Shown: positions 1-5,523, counted from the first letter of the stretch. The stretch is DNA of 5,523 nt from Prolixibacteraceae bacterium (GCA_027451165.1 DAIDJX010000231.1:1-5523), one strand, 5' to 3'. The notes: generated by a model not told the origin, from the sequence alone. Program-made: numbers and translations.

Positions 1-3000
1 AAATGGGACTTGAAATGTCAAAACTGGACACCTGGACATCTCCCGGCTGGAAAATATCTCCTGCATCTTTTACCTTATTCATAAAACTGACATAGGGAAT
101 ATAAGATAAAGCCCCGGCGATGGCTACGGTGGCAGCTGTTCCGATAACAGCGGCTCCTCCGGCTGCGCCATAGGTGGAAACCGAGGCGAAATACCCTGCC
201 AGCGCACCAACAAAAACGGTGGTAGCTGCTGCTCCGCCTACTGCTCCGCCCAGTATACCGAAGTCGAAGCCCAGGGGCATCCCCATCTTGGTTTCAGCCA
301 GGTTATTTGCATTGTAAATTCCGTTGTCCGGGCGGCGGTAAATGTTGATACTGTAATAATCACCCACATTACCGTCGGCCAGGGTGTATCCATATTCCAG
401 GGACTGCGTGAAACCTTCACTTACCGACACTCCCAGTTTGTGCTCCACCTTGATGTCTCCGGTGGCCACCACTCCTGTCCCGTTAAACAGGAATCCAAGA
501 GATCCCTGCCCGGAGAAATTAAAATTCTTGGTTCGGGATTCTTCCTTATTGTAGGCAATTGTTTGCAATTGCTTTCTGCTGACAGAACCGACACCTCCGT
601 CAAACGAAATGTTTTGTTCCAGTGTGTTCTGAACAATGGCTGACGCTTTTTCCGCTTCATTCAGGCGGATGGCATCAATCCAGATACCGATCTGATTGTT
701 GTAATACCGGATCGAATCCACTTCATAAATCTGATCATCCAGAATGTTGTTCAGGTCTTCAATGGTCACACATTCCGGCCTGAAAGAATAGGTTTCGATG
801 CTGTCATTATCCGTCATTTTATAATAGGCATGGACAATGGTATCCCCGGCATTGATCTCAACTTTGTAACTATGGGCTATTCCGTATCTTATATCTTCCG
901 GACCATCTAAGATTTTGTTGGTATATTTCAAAGCCCCATCCTTCTTTCTGAAGGAATTCACAAATAGGTTGTTTCTCCGGCTTTCCAGTTCCGGCAATAA
1001 CTTGGCAAGAATGTGCGACTGCGTATACTTGAAATAGGTATCAGAACTATCCGGATTCATGATGAACCCTTCCACAATGCCTAACGTGTATTCTGTATCT
1101 TTCAGCTCTGAACTGCCCAGGGAGATTATGCCGTTGGTATTCGCCAGGTTATAGGGTACAACTTTCAAATGGTCGGTTTCGCCATAAAAATAGTTATAGC
1201 TTTTACCGATATACACATCTCCCATTGAACCAACCACACCCGGATCTGAGCTGGTTTCCACCCGCTCACTGAACTCAATGGATTGCACATATTCCCCGCT
1301 GTTGGAAACAGAAGTGGAAAAACTGATATTGCCTTTGGCTGAATTTTTCGTATCGGTTTTGATGACCGGGCCGGCCAAACCTCCGCCGACAGCTGCTTCG
1401 CAACCCAATAAAATTTCCAGACCAAAACCTGCACCATTGTTAAAATCGGTCGAATATTTGGAACTGACGGAATATCCCGATCCTTTCTCAATATAGGCGG
1501 AAGATCCTGATCCCGGAGGATCCCGGAGAATAACCTCCGGAATCTGAGGTCCTTCCGTATAAAAGTTGTTTCCTTTCGGTCTTTGCCCGATGATATACGC
1601 GCGATACAAATTCCCTCCCGGCATCCAGGGGAACGTATTGCCATCTACCGTCACATTGATTTGCATGCTTTTGGTGAACGAGGTACCGTCGTTGACACTC
1701 TTGGTGATGTTGGGAATGCCGACCCTGAAGGTATCAATCACCACACCATCCATCTCCGGGGTAAGCTTAAAGGTCTTCTGGATGTTATCCAAAGCCAGGT
1801 TGTTGATCAGCTGAATATCCGCCTCTTTTACCGACTGATAGCTGCTTTCTCCGGAATCATAATTCTGATAAGATTCAAAAACGGAAATTTTTGGCGAATA
1901 GCTTTTAAACATTTCAAAAACAGGATATTTGAAATGTGAGGCAACCGTAACTGTATCTTTCGTCCCGTCAGCCGGATTGGTTATCACAATTTCTTTCTCC
2001 CCGTAAAAAAGCTCCGTGTCATCCGTATTGGTCACACTGATCTCAGGCAAAGACTGGTAAATATAATTCAGCTTGACATGATATTCGAGTGAATCCAGTA
2101 ATTCTCCGTTTTCATCATAGGAGTACTCTTTCTTCAGGGAAGGATTTGTAGAAAGATCAATCACCCGGTTCCCGAAGAAATTTTGTACCACATTATTCAG
2201 GTCATTGTCGACATCAATGGAAACAATCGAGAATTTCTCAGGAATCAGTTTGGCCATAAATTCACCTGAAGCAGAAGACGTAAATATTTTGGTTTCCTGC
2301 TGAGACCTGTTCATGCGATAAGTCACTGTTTCAAAAGTCCGGTTATTGGCGTCATCAATGTCCGACACTACATCATAGGAAAAGATCTGATTTCCGACAC
2401 CGGCAGTTGTATTGTCAAAGGTCAGCTCCGGATTGGTGCTTCCATGGTCCAAAGTGATGGTTGCCTTACCGATGTTATTGTCCGCCTGCTCAAATCCCAT
2501 AGGAATCTCATTGCTGCCGGTACCTCCGATAACCCTGCCGACCACTGTGATCAGGGTAGTATCTGTGAAGGGGCTTCCCAGAGTCAGATTCTGGTTAAAA
2601 CTATACCTCAGGATCGAGTCAGGATAGGCATCGTTATATGGGTAACGTGCACCATCATCAAATGAGTGCCCAAGTTTCACCAGGCTGATAAAATGATCTC
2701 CAATGGGAACCTGGATTTCGAATTTACCTTCCGCATTGGTTATTTCGGGTTTGAGATCCGGGCCATACACCGGTTGCCCGTCGACCAGTATCTGAACACC
2801 TTTAACCCCCTTGGTGGTATTTCTGTAAACCACTGATCCATTGACCATAAAGGAAGAGATATCAATAAAGTCAATATTGTTGTGGACCTGAGAGTAGTTA
2901 CTCAGAAAGAGTGTTTTGCCGGAAGGGTTGAACTCATGGGGCGCCATCATCGGAATGATGTTAAAGGAAGAACCATCCGTCAGGTATGGAATGCCTGTGA

Positions 3001-5350
3001 TCAGATAATCACCGTTTTCATCAGTTAATCCCCTGAACCAAAGCTGATTGATATCCGGTATTACGGGAGAAAAAGTACAATTGGACATGGTCCCGTGGTT
3101 TTCATTGAAAGCCAGTCCGGATTTCGAAATATCGAAAAAACGGGAAATGTTGACATTTTCGTTTAATCGGTAATAGCCGATCAGGTTATCGTGTCGATAA
3201 GGGATATACCTGGAAAAATCATTCAGAATGGTTTCTGCGTCAAGCGCTTTGGACCAGATTCGAATTTCATCGAGATATCCTTTCAGGAATTTGGAGGAAG
3301 ATTCTTTCCCTATAATGAAGGCGGATGTGTTATTGGCAACAGAGGTAACCGACGTTTTTTTCCTTTTCAATTTGCCATTGAGGTAAAGCAAACTGGAACT
3401 ACCGTCATACACTGCTGTCACGTGAATAAACGTATCCGTAGACAAAGAGACCGTATACTTCAGGGAATCAGTACCCACGTAGAATTCAAAGGCAGTTCCG
3501 GAATAATTGAGTTTGTACTGGGAACCTTTGTTGAATATGGCTGTATTTTTTATTTCACTGAGCCGGACATAAGCCTGAAAGGTAAATGCATTCTGCAGCG
3601 TGAAGGAATGATCAGGAATGGTCATATAAGAACTGGTTCCATTCAGTTGAACACTGGTGGTGGGAACCACATCATCACTTTCGGCGGTAATGGTGACTCC
3701 CTGCACAGGTTCTCCTGATCCAAAAGTCACTTTTCCACTGACTACAGCGCCCGGATTTCTGAAACCGATATCTTTCGCGCAATTGCTTCTGACGGCCACC
3801 GCATCACACATTCCTTCCGCCACGATCGAATATTCATAAAGCACACCGTTCTCGGCATATTTATCGTCATATGCGGCCAGCGAACCATCCAGGGTGGCAA
3901 TGATGATCGAATCGCTGCTTGCGTACACTTTCCGGTAAACATAATAGGCGTCAATCTGGTTACGGTTGTTGTTGTTCCATTCCAGATGGATGATGTCCGG
4001 ATAGAAACCTTTGGATGCTTTAAATGAGCCGGCCGGAAAAGTATTGTTTAAACTGGGCGTAAGGGTGACATTGTTGATAGATGCCATGGCGGAATTCCCG
4101 CATGAACTGATGGCAGTAAGTTCATATTTGTATGGAATACACAATTGTGCATCGTTGTCGTTATAGCCGGTCGAATTTGCACTTAAACTGTATGTATTTG
4201 TAACACCTGTCCCCAGGTTGATCCGCTTAAGTGAAAAACCGGTTTCATTTAAGGAATTGTCAGTCCATGTGATCTGAATGACATTGTTGGAAACAGTGTA
4301 CGCCATACTTCCCGGTGCCGGAGGGGCGTCTGGAGCAAAGCCCACGACTTCGCTGGAATAGGTGCCCCAGTCAGTGCAATTGTTTTTTGCTCTGACTTTG
4401 TAATAATATTGGGTGTTTTTGAGTGGAGGAGTATCTTCATAATACGTCAGATCACCCGGTAAGGTACTGCTGATGGTGGCAAATGTCCCGGAACTTGTTT
4501 TCCGCTGTATCTCATAGTTGGAAGGAGTTTCGCTTGACCATTGCCATTGTACCCTGATTTTACCGTCACACCTGTCGCTGCTCGCCGTGGCATTTGTAGG
4601 CGCAACCGGAACCGGTTTGGAATTACCAGCCACCTCATTGGTGAAAATCCCCTCATTGGTTACACCACCATATACCGTACGCAACTGCACTTTAAAATTA
4701 TAAGAAGTCCCATCCGTTGGCCCGGTCCAGGAATAACTGGTTGAAGTAGTATTCGCCAGTGAAACATTGTCTTTGTAAATGTAATAGGTATTCGTGACAT
4801 TGGTGGACCTGATATTACCGGGTGCACCCCAAGAGAGATCGATCTGGTTACAGGTACTGGTAGAAGCAGTCAGATTTTGGGGAGCATTAGGCTTATAAAA
4901 TGTAAGCGAAAATGTGTGTCTTACAGTACTCTGTTCAACCCATCTGAATTGAACAGCGCTGTTATATACACCTGAAGGAGAAGAAGTGATGGTCAACCGG
5001 CAAACATATTCGCTGGCGTCACCATCTCCGTCGATGTCAACCTGTCCGCGGTTGGTCATAAAACTGTAATTGGAATAAACCTCCTGATACCAGTTACTAC
5101 CATCTACCCAGTGCTTTATCAGGAAAATGTTCGTCCATACTCCTTCAATATTAGCCTGAAGGTACAGACTGTCGGATATCAGGTTACCATTGTCATAGCG
5201 TTCAAAATCGACAATAGCATAACCATCGGAAGTGTTTTCGCTTACCAGAAAATGATTGGTAGGCCCAAATGCGTGAGCAAAATATGCAGTAACCGTAAAA
5301 AGGATAAAAAGCATAAAATGCTTGGCAACCCGTGAAGCTGTTTTTTTCAT
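1..5350 (-). CDS. Giant secreted multidomain protein (FN3, LamG and carboxypeptidase-regulatory-like domains), C-terminus beyond window
   Basis: An uninterrupted frame of 1,783 codons begins with ATG at 5350-5348 and leaves the window at base 1, so the gene is 3' partial. The product is exported by Sec and probably ends up at the cell surface or outside the cell. Domain order: signal peptide 1-27, beta domain 28-152, four FN3-like domains 154-531, a regulatory-like sandwich split by a LamG jellyroll 533-833, two more regulatory-like sandwiches 834-1050, an unassigned region 1051-1600, and an amphipathic-beta plus Gly/Ala-rich hydrophobic region 1600-1753. FN3, LamG and Cna-B-like modules commonly build adhesive or glycan-binding surface proteins in Bacteroidota. 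I see no protease, glycosidase or other catalytic motif. Many such proteins end in a type IX secretion signal, but that end is not visible here. Domain content is fairly sure; the biological role is unknown and I give no symbol. Confidence 0.95.
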   Translation of the reverse strand, partial: MKKTASRVAKHFMLFILFTVTAYFAHAFGPTNHFLVSENTSDGYAIVDFERYDNGNLISDSLYLQANIEGVWTNIFLIKHWVDGSNWYQEVYSNYSFMTNRGQVDIDGDGDASEYVCRLTITSSPSGVYNSAVQFRWVEQSTVRHTFSLTFYKPNAPQNLTASTSTCNQIDLSWGAPGNIRSTNVTNTYYIYKDNVSLANTTSTSYSWTGPTDGTSYNFKVQLRTVYGGVTNEGIFTNEVAGNSKPVPVAPTNATASSDRCDGKIRVQWQWSSETPSNYEIQRKTSSGTFATISSTLPGDLTYYEDTPPLKNTQYYYKVRAKNNCTDWGTYSSEVVGFAPDAPPAPGSMAYTVSNNVIQITWTDNSLNETGFSLKRINLGTGVTNTYSLSANSTGYNDNDAQLCIPYKYELTAISSCGNSAMASINNVTLTPSLNNTFPAGSFKASKGFYPDIIHLEWNNNNRNQIDAYYVYRKVYASSDSIIIATLDGSLAAYDDKYAENGVLYEYSIVAEGMCDAVAVRSNCAKDIGFRNPGAVVSGKVTFGSGEPVQGVTITAESDDVVPTTSVQLNGTSSYMTIPDHSFTLQNAFTFQAYVRLSEIKNTAIFNKGSQYKLNYSGTAFEFYVGTDSLKYTVSLSTDTFIHVTAVYDGSSSLLYLNGKLKRKKTSVTSVANNTSAFIIGKESSSKFLKGYLDEIRIWSKALDAETILNDFSRYIPYRHDNLIGYYRLNENVNISRFFDISKSGLAFNENHGTMSNCTFSPVIPDINQLWFRGLTDENGDYLITGIPYLTDGSSFNIIPMMAPHEFNPSGKTLFLSNYSQVHNNIDFIDISSFMVNGSVVYRNTTKGVKGVQILVDGQPVYGPDLKPEITNAEGKFEIQVPIGDHFISLVKLGHSFDDGARYPYNDAYPDSILRYSFNQNLTLGSPFTDTTLITVVGRVIGGTGSNEIPMGFEQADNNIGKATITLDHGSTNPELTFDNTTAGVGNQIFSYDVVSDIDDANNRTFETVTYRMNRSQQETKIFTSSASGEFMAKLIPEKFSIVSIDVDNDLNNVVQNFFGNRVIDLSTNPSLKKEYSYDENGELLDSLEYHVKLNYIYQSLPEISVTNTDDTELFYGEKEIVITNPADGTKDTVTVASHFKYPVFEMFKSYSPKISVFESYQNYDSGESSYQSVKEADIQLINNLALDNIQKTFKLTPEMDGVVIDTFRVGIPNITKSVNDGTSFTKSMQINVTVDGNTFPWMPGGNLYRAYIIGQRPKGNNFYTEGPQIPEVILRDPPGSGSSAYIEKGSGYSVSSKYSTDFNNGAGFGLEILLGCEAAVGGGLAGPVIKTDTKNSAKGNISFSTSVSNSGEYVQSIEFSERVETSSDPGVVGSMGDVYIGKSYNYFYGETDHLKVVPYNLANTNGIISLGSSELKDTEYTLGIVEGFIMNPDSSDTYFKYTQSHILAKLLPELESRRNNLFVNSFRKKDGALKYTNKILDGPEDIRYGIAHSYKVEINAGDTIVHAYYKMTDNDSIETYSFRPECVTIEDLNNILDDQIYEVDSIRYYNNQIGIWIDAIRLNEAEKASAIVQNTLEQNISFDGGVGSVSRKQLQTIAYNKEESRTKNFNFSGQGSLGFLFNGTGVVATGDIKVEHKLGVSVSEGFTQSLEYGYTLADGNVGDYYSINIYRRPDNGIYNANNLAETKMGMPLGFDFGILGGAVGGAAATTVFVGALAGYFASVSTYGAAGGAAVIGTAATVAIAGALSYIPYVSFMNKVKDAGDIFQPGDVQVSSFDISSPI
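92..262 (-). other. Gly/Ala-rich hydrophobic double segment (residues 1697-1753)
   Basis: Residues 1698-1722 and about 1728-1753 are strongly hydrophobic, with no charged residue between Asp1696 and Lys1759. They are joined by a short SVSTY turn. Small-residue spacing of the GxxxG type occurs at 1701/1705, 1702/1706 and 1715/1719, as in glycine-zipper helix pairs that associate in membranes. It could be a transmembrane or membrane-inserting helical hairpin, or a buried Gly/Ala core of a folded domain. Only the composition is seen; the function is inference. Confidence 0.6.
269..553 (-). other. Amphipathic-beta block B (residues 1600-1694)
   Basis: It includes NFNFSGQGSLGFLFNGTGVV (1609-1628), IKVEHKLGVSVSEGFTQSLE (1633-1652), then NVGDYYSINIYRRPDN. 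The SVSEGFTQSLEY...GDYYSI order parallels SVSNSGEYVQSIEF...GDVYI in block A. The two blocks may therefore be diverged copies. It runs straight into the hydrophobic double segment. No family is recognised. Confidence 0.4.
554..1150 (-). other. Mixed alpha/beta linker region (residues 1401-1599)
   Basis: No domain is recognised. Two likely helices stand out: HILAKLLPELESRRNNLF (1446-1463) and WIDAIRLNEAEKASAIVQ (1557-1574). Between them are strand-like pieces such as YGIAHSYKVEINAGDTIVHA (1489-1508). The region separates amphipathic-beta blocks A and B and holds one cysteine (Cys1527). Confidence 0.35.
1151..1480 (-). other. Ser/Thr/Gly-rich amphipathic-beta block A (residues 1291-1400)
   Basis: Two stretches with alternating polar and small or hydrophobic residues (GYSVSSKYSTDF at 1292-1303, and GNISFSTSVSNSGEYVQSIE at 1340-1359) flank a short hydrophobic Gly/Ala segment (LEILLGCEAAVGGGLAGPVI, 1311-1330). 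The end is GSMGDVYIGKSYNYFYG. This layout resembles amphipathic hairpins of beta-pore-forming proteins, but I cannot name a family and the resemblance may be superficial. Cys1317 lies in the hydrophobic segment. Confidence 0.4.
1481..2200 (-). other. Unassigned region with a DPPGSGSSA segment (residues 1051-1290)
   Basis: I recognise no named domain here. The stretch is beta-strand-like and polar, with an immunoglobulin-like feel around residues 1085-1137 (EYHVKLNYIYQSLPEISVTN and a following IVITNPADGTKDTVTV). A second strand-rich part spans 1190-1240. It ends with GPQIPEVILRDPPGSGSSAY (1267-1286), a Pro/Gly-rich, ordered-looking junction leading into the Ser/Gly-rich block. It contains no cysteine, unlike the FN3 array. 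Confidence 0.4.
2201..2557 (-). other. Carboxypeptidase-regulatory-like domain 3, extended (residues 932-1050)
   Basis: It begins TLITVVGRVIGGTGSNEI and NIGKATITLDHG, resembling the opening GxVxGG...GaxItl strands. It closes with SSASGEFMAKLIPEKFSIVS, resembling the tdasGeF.v.l.P..y.i strands. Between these halves lie about 50 extra residues (971-1022), so the loop is longer than in the preceding repeat. Assignment is weaker than for domain 2. Confidence 0.6.
2576..2851 (-). other. Carboxypeptidase-regulatory-like domain 2 (residues 834-925)
   Basis: The fold pattern is complete: FMVNGSVVYRNTTKGVKGVQ at 834-853, then ILVDGQPVYGPDL, then TNAEGKFEIQVPIGDHFISL (871-890). The T(N/D)xxGkFxixvP.G motif is the hallmark of this family. 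It follows the interrupted sandwich without a linker, so the two probably pack in tandem as a stalk. Confidence 0.78.
2852..3754 (-). other. Carboxypeptidase-regulatory/Cna-B-like sandwich interrupted by a LamG domain (residues 533-833)
   Basis: The first half (533-561) reads NPGAVVSGKVTFGSGEP followed by VQGVTITAESDD, the usual opening strands of this fold (GxVt...G.p..GVtVta). The expected continuation, TDENGDYLITGIPY, appears only at 776-789, about 215 residues later. It is followed by NIIPMMAPHEFNPSGKTLFL and NNIDFIDISSF, the closing strands. The gap is filled by a LamG-type jellyroll. I therefore read it as one beta-sandwich with a domain inserted in a loop. Such sandwiches normally act as structural spacers in surface proteins. 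Confidence 0.75.
3062..3661 (-). other. LamG/concanavalin A-like jellyroll domain, nested insert (residues 564-763)
   Basis: Key signatures are SVQLNGTSSYMTIPD (566-580), AFTFQAYVRLSE (588-599), FIHVTAVYDG (641-650), LLYLNGKLKRKK (654-665) and KGYLDEIRIWSKALDAETI (690-708). A tail with NLIGYYRLNEN (722-732) and NENHGTMSN (749-757) follows. These match the LamG_3 style jellyroll common in Bacteroidota secreted proteins. The family often binds glycans or matrix, but no specific ligand can be read from the sequence. It sits inside the regulatory-like sandwich of residues 533-833. Confidence 0.88.
3758..4042 (-). other. Fibronectin type III-like domain 4, divergent (residues 437-531)
   Basis: The fold signature is weaker but present: PDIIHLEWNNNN (Trp458) for strand B, DAYYVYRKVYASSD for strand C, and VLYEYSIVAEGMC for strand F (503-515). 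A run of four Asn (459-462), encoded by four GTT triplets on the plus strand, follows the strand-B Trp. Cys515 and Cys524 lie near its end. It leads directly into the split regulatory-like sandwich. Confidence 0.7.
4052..4324 (-). other. Fibronectin type III-like domain 3 (residues 343-433)
   Basis: It starts PPAPGSMAYTVSNNVIQITWTDNS, with Trp362 in strand B, and then has ETGFSLKRIN, a phrase common in FN3 domains of secreted bacterial proteins. The F-strand is IPYKYELTAISSCGNSA at 405-421. Cys404 and Cys417 flank this strand, while the strand-B cysteine of domains 1 and 2 is absent. Confidence 0.85.
4328..4615 (-). other. Fibronectin type III-like domain 2 (residues 246-341)
   Basis: The pattern is PVPVAPTNATAS...IRVQWQW, then SNYEIQRKTSSGTFATI, then TQYYYKVRAKNNC and YSSEVVGFAPDAPP. 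The YYYKVRAKN stretch at 315-323 is the typical FN3 F-strand. Cys261 before strand B and Cys325 in the F-G region are placed so that they could form a disulfide. This is the most canonical of the four repeats. Confidence 0.9.
4625..4891 (-). other. Fibronectin type III-like domain 1 (residues 154-242)
   Basis: It opens with the classic FN3 A/B-strand pattern PNAPQNLTAS...IDLSW (Pro157, Trp174). It continues with NTYYIYKDN, then the F-strand pattern TSYNFKVQLRTVYGG near residues 215-229. Length is about 90 residues, as usual for FN3. It holds a lone cysteine (Cys167) just before strand B and lacks the F-G loop cysteine seen in later repeats. Confidence 0.85.
4895..5269 (-). other. N-terminal beta-rich domain with an acidic calcium-type loop (residues 28-152)
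   Basis: This segment of about 125 residues precedes the first FN3 domain. It alternates hydrophobic and polar residues and is rich in aromatics (for example FLIKHWVDGSNWYQEVYSNY), consistent with a beta-sandwich. At residues 105-111 it carries DIDGDGD, with Asp at 105, 107, 109 and 111. That spacing matches the DxDxDG loops used for calcium in EF-hand and dockerin-like sites. I do not recognise the family; assignment as a folded domain is inference from its spacing between signal peptide and FN3 array. Confidence 0.5.
5270..5350 (-). other. Sec signal peptide (residues 1-27)
   Basis: The N-terminus has a basic stretch (MKKTASRVAKH) followed by a hydrophobic core (FMLFILFTVTAYFA) and an AHA|FG site that fits signal peptidase I cleavage after residue 27. 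There is no lipobox cysteine, so it is not a lipoprotein. This fit is the main reason for choosing ATG 5350. In-frame ATGs at 5377 and 5389 would add 9 or 13 polar residues before the basic region. Met13 (ATG 5314-5312) would remove the basic region. Confidence 0.88.
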
Positions 5351-5523
5351 AGTGTCAGGTATTTTATTATGATTCATTTCAAAAGGCATTATCCGGAATT
5401 GATTGATCCGGTTTTCTAAAAATTTAGGGTTGTAAATCCATTTTTGTAAATGCCAAAAGTCAAATTTCAGAGAAATTAAGGCAAAATGGAATAACTGAAT
5501 TTTTTTTCTTGCATTGATTTTAT
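5351..5523. other. AT-rich leader or intergenic stretch, no gene seen
   Basis: These 173 bases upstream of the large gene are clearly more AT-rich than the coding sequence. No Shine-Dalgarno-like GGAGG lies before ATG 5350; the preceding bases are A/T-rich (AATAAAATACCTGACACT), as is common in Bacteroidota. The minus-strand frame of the large gene has no stop codon here, with extra in-frame ATGs at 5389 and 5377. The implied peptide is Lys/Phe/Ile-rich and untypical, so it is probably not translated. No upstream gene end or terminator hairpin is visible. Confidence 0.6.
5454..5485 (-). promoter_or_regulatory. Candidate Bacteroidota-type promoter
   Basis: Read on the minus strand, TTTG (5485-5482) is followed after 20 bases by GACTTTTG (5461-5454). 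This is one mismatch from the TAnnTTTG -7 element of Bacteroidota, with a TTTG-like -33 element at acceptable spacing. It would start transcription near 5447 and give a leader of roughly 100 bases. Such short AT-rich motifs occur often by chance, so this is tentative. Confidence 0.3.

Noticed and set aside
1165..1644. Minus-strand open frame of 159 codons in another register
   Set aside because: It overlaps the well-supported large frame on the same strand, starts without translation signals and encodes a Pro/Arg/Lys-rich, domain-free peptide typical of an out-of-register shadow.
3191..3718. Open frame of 175 codons on the plus strand
   Set aside because: It lies wholly antisense to the LamG-encoding part of the large gene. 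Its peptide shows no recognisable domain, signal or ribosome binding site, while the minus-strand frame has clear domain motifs over the same bases.
3965..3976. GTT x4 triplet repeat (four Asn, residues 459-462)
   Set aside because: It is in frame, short and lies in an Asn-rich loop of FN3 domain 4; nothing suggests more than ordinary low complexity.
5341..5347. Seven-T run (A7 in the gene) right after the start codon as a slippage or phase-variation tract
   Set aside because: It simply encodes the Lys-Lys of the signal peptide, and AAA-rich codons after ATG are usual in AT-tolerant bacteria; seven bases alone do not support phase variation.
5393..5411. Inverted repeat CCGGA/TCCGG with a 9-base loop in the leader
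   Set aside because: The five-base arms are too short to claim an operator or attenuator, and no U-run or partner sequence supports a terminator.
5500..5507. Run of eight T on the plus strand as a possible terminator
   Set aside because: No GC-rich hairpin precedes it on either strand; it fits the general AT-richness of the stretch.
1..5523. CRISPR array, tRNA, rRNA or insertion sequence
   Set aside because: No regularly spaced repeats, no cloverleaf-like or rRNA-like sequence and no transposase motifs or terminal inverted repeats were seen; the space is taken up by one coding frame.

Overview
The window is almost entirely one gene. On the minus strand a single reading frame stays open from an ATG at 5350 down to base 1 (1,783 complete codons by my hand translation, no internal stop). 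It runs off the left edge, so the C-terminus is missing. Nothing else in the window looks like a gene; other open frames on either strand are short or low-complexity shadows of this one.

The product is a very large exported, modular protein. In order it shows: a Sec signal peptide (residues 1-27); an N-terminal beta-rich domain with an acidic DxDGDGD loop (28-152); four fibronectin-III-like domains (about 154-531); a carboxypeptidase-regulatory/Cna-B-like sandwich interrupted by a complete LamG/concanavalin-like jellyroll (533-833, insert about 564-763); two more regulatory-like sandwiches (834-925 and 932-1050); a long unassigned beta-rich region with a DPPGSGSSA segment (1051-1290); two Ser/Thr/Gly-rich amphipathic-beta blocks (1291-1400 and 1600-1694) separated by a mixed region; and a strongly hydrophobic Gly/Ala-rich double segment (1697-1753) just before the window ends.

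This architecture, a mid-40s GC content by eye, an AT-rich leader without a Shine-Dalgarno sequence, and a possible TTTG/TAnnTTTG-type promoter all suggest a member of the Bacteroidota. Genus cannot be told. The first 1,050 residues resemble surface adhesion or carbohydrate-recognition architecture. The last 500 do not match a domain I can name. Their alternating amphipathic strands and hydrophobic hairpin suggest a membrane-interacting or pore-like module, which is inference only.

The right end (5351-5523) is an AT-rich leader or intergenic stretch holding a candidate promoter and two alternative in-frame ATGs. No upstream neighbour, operon partner or terminator is visible.
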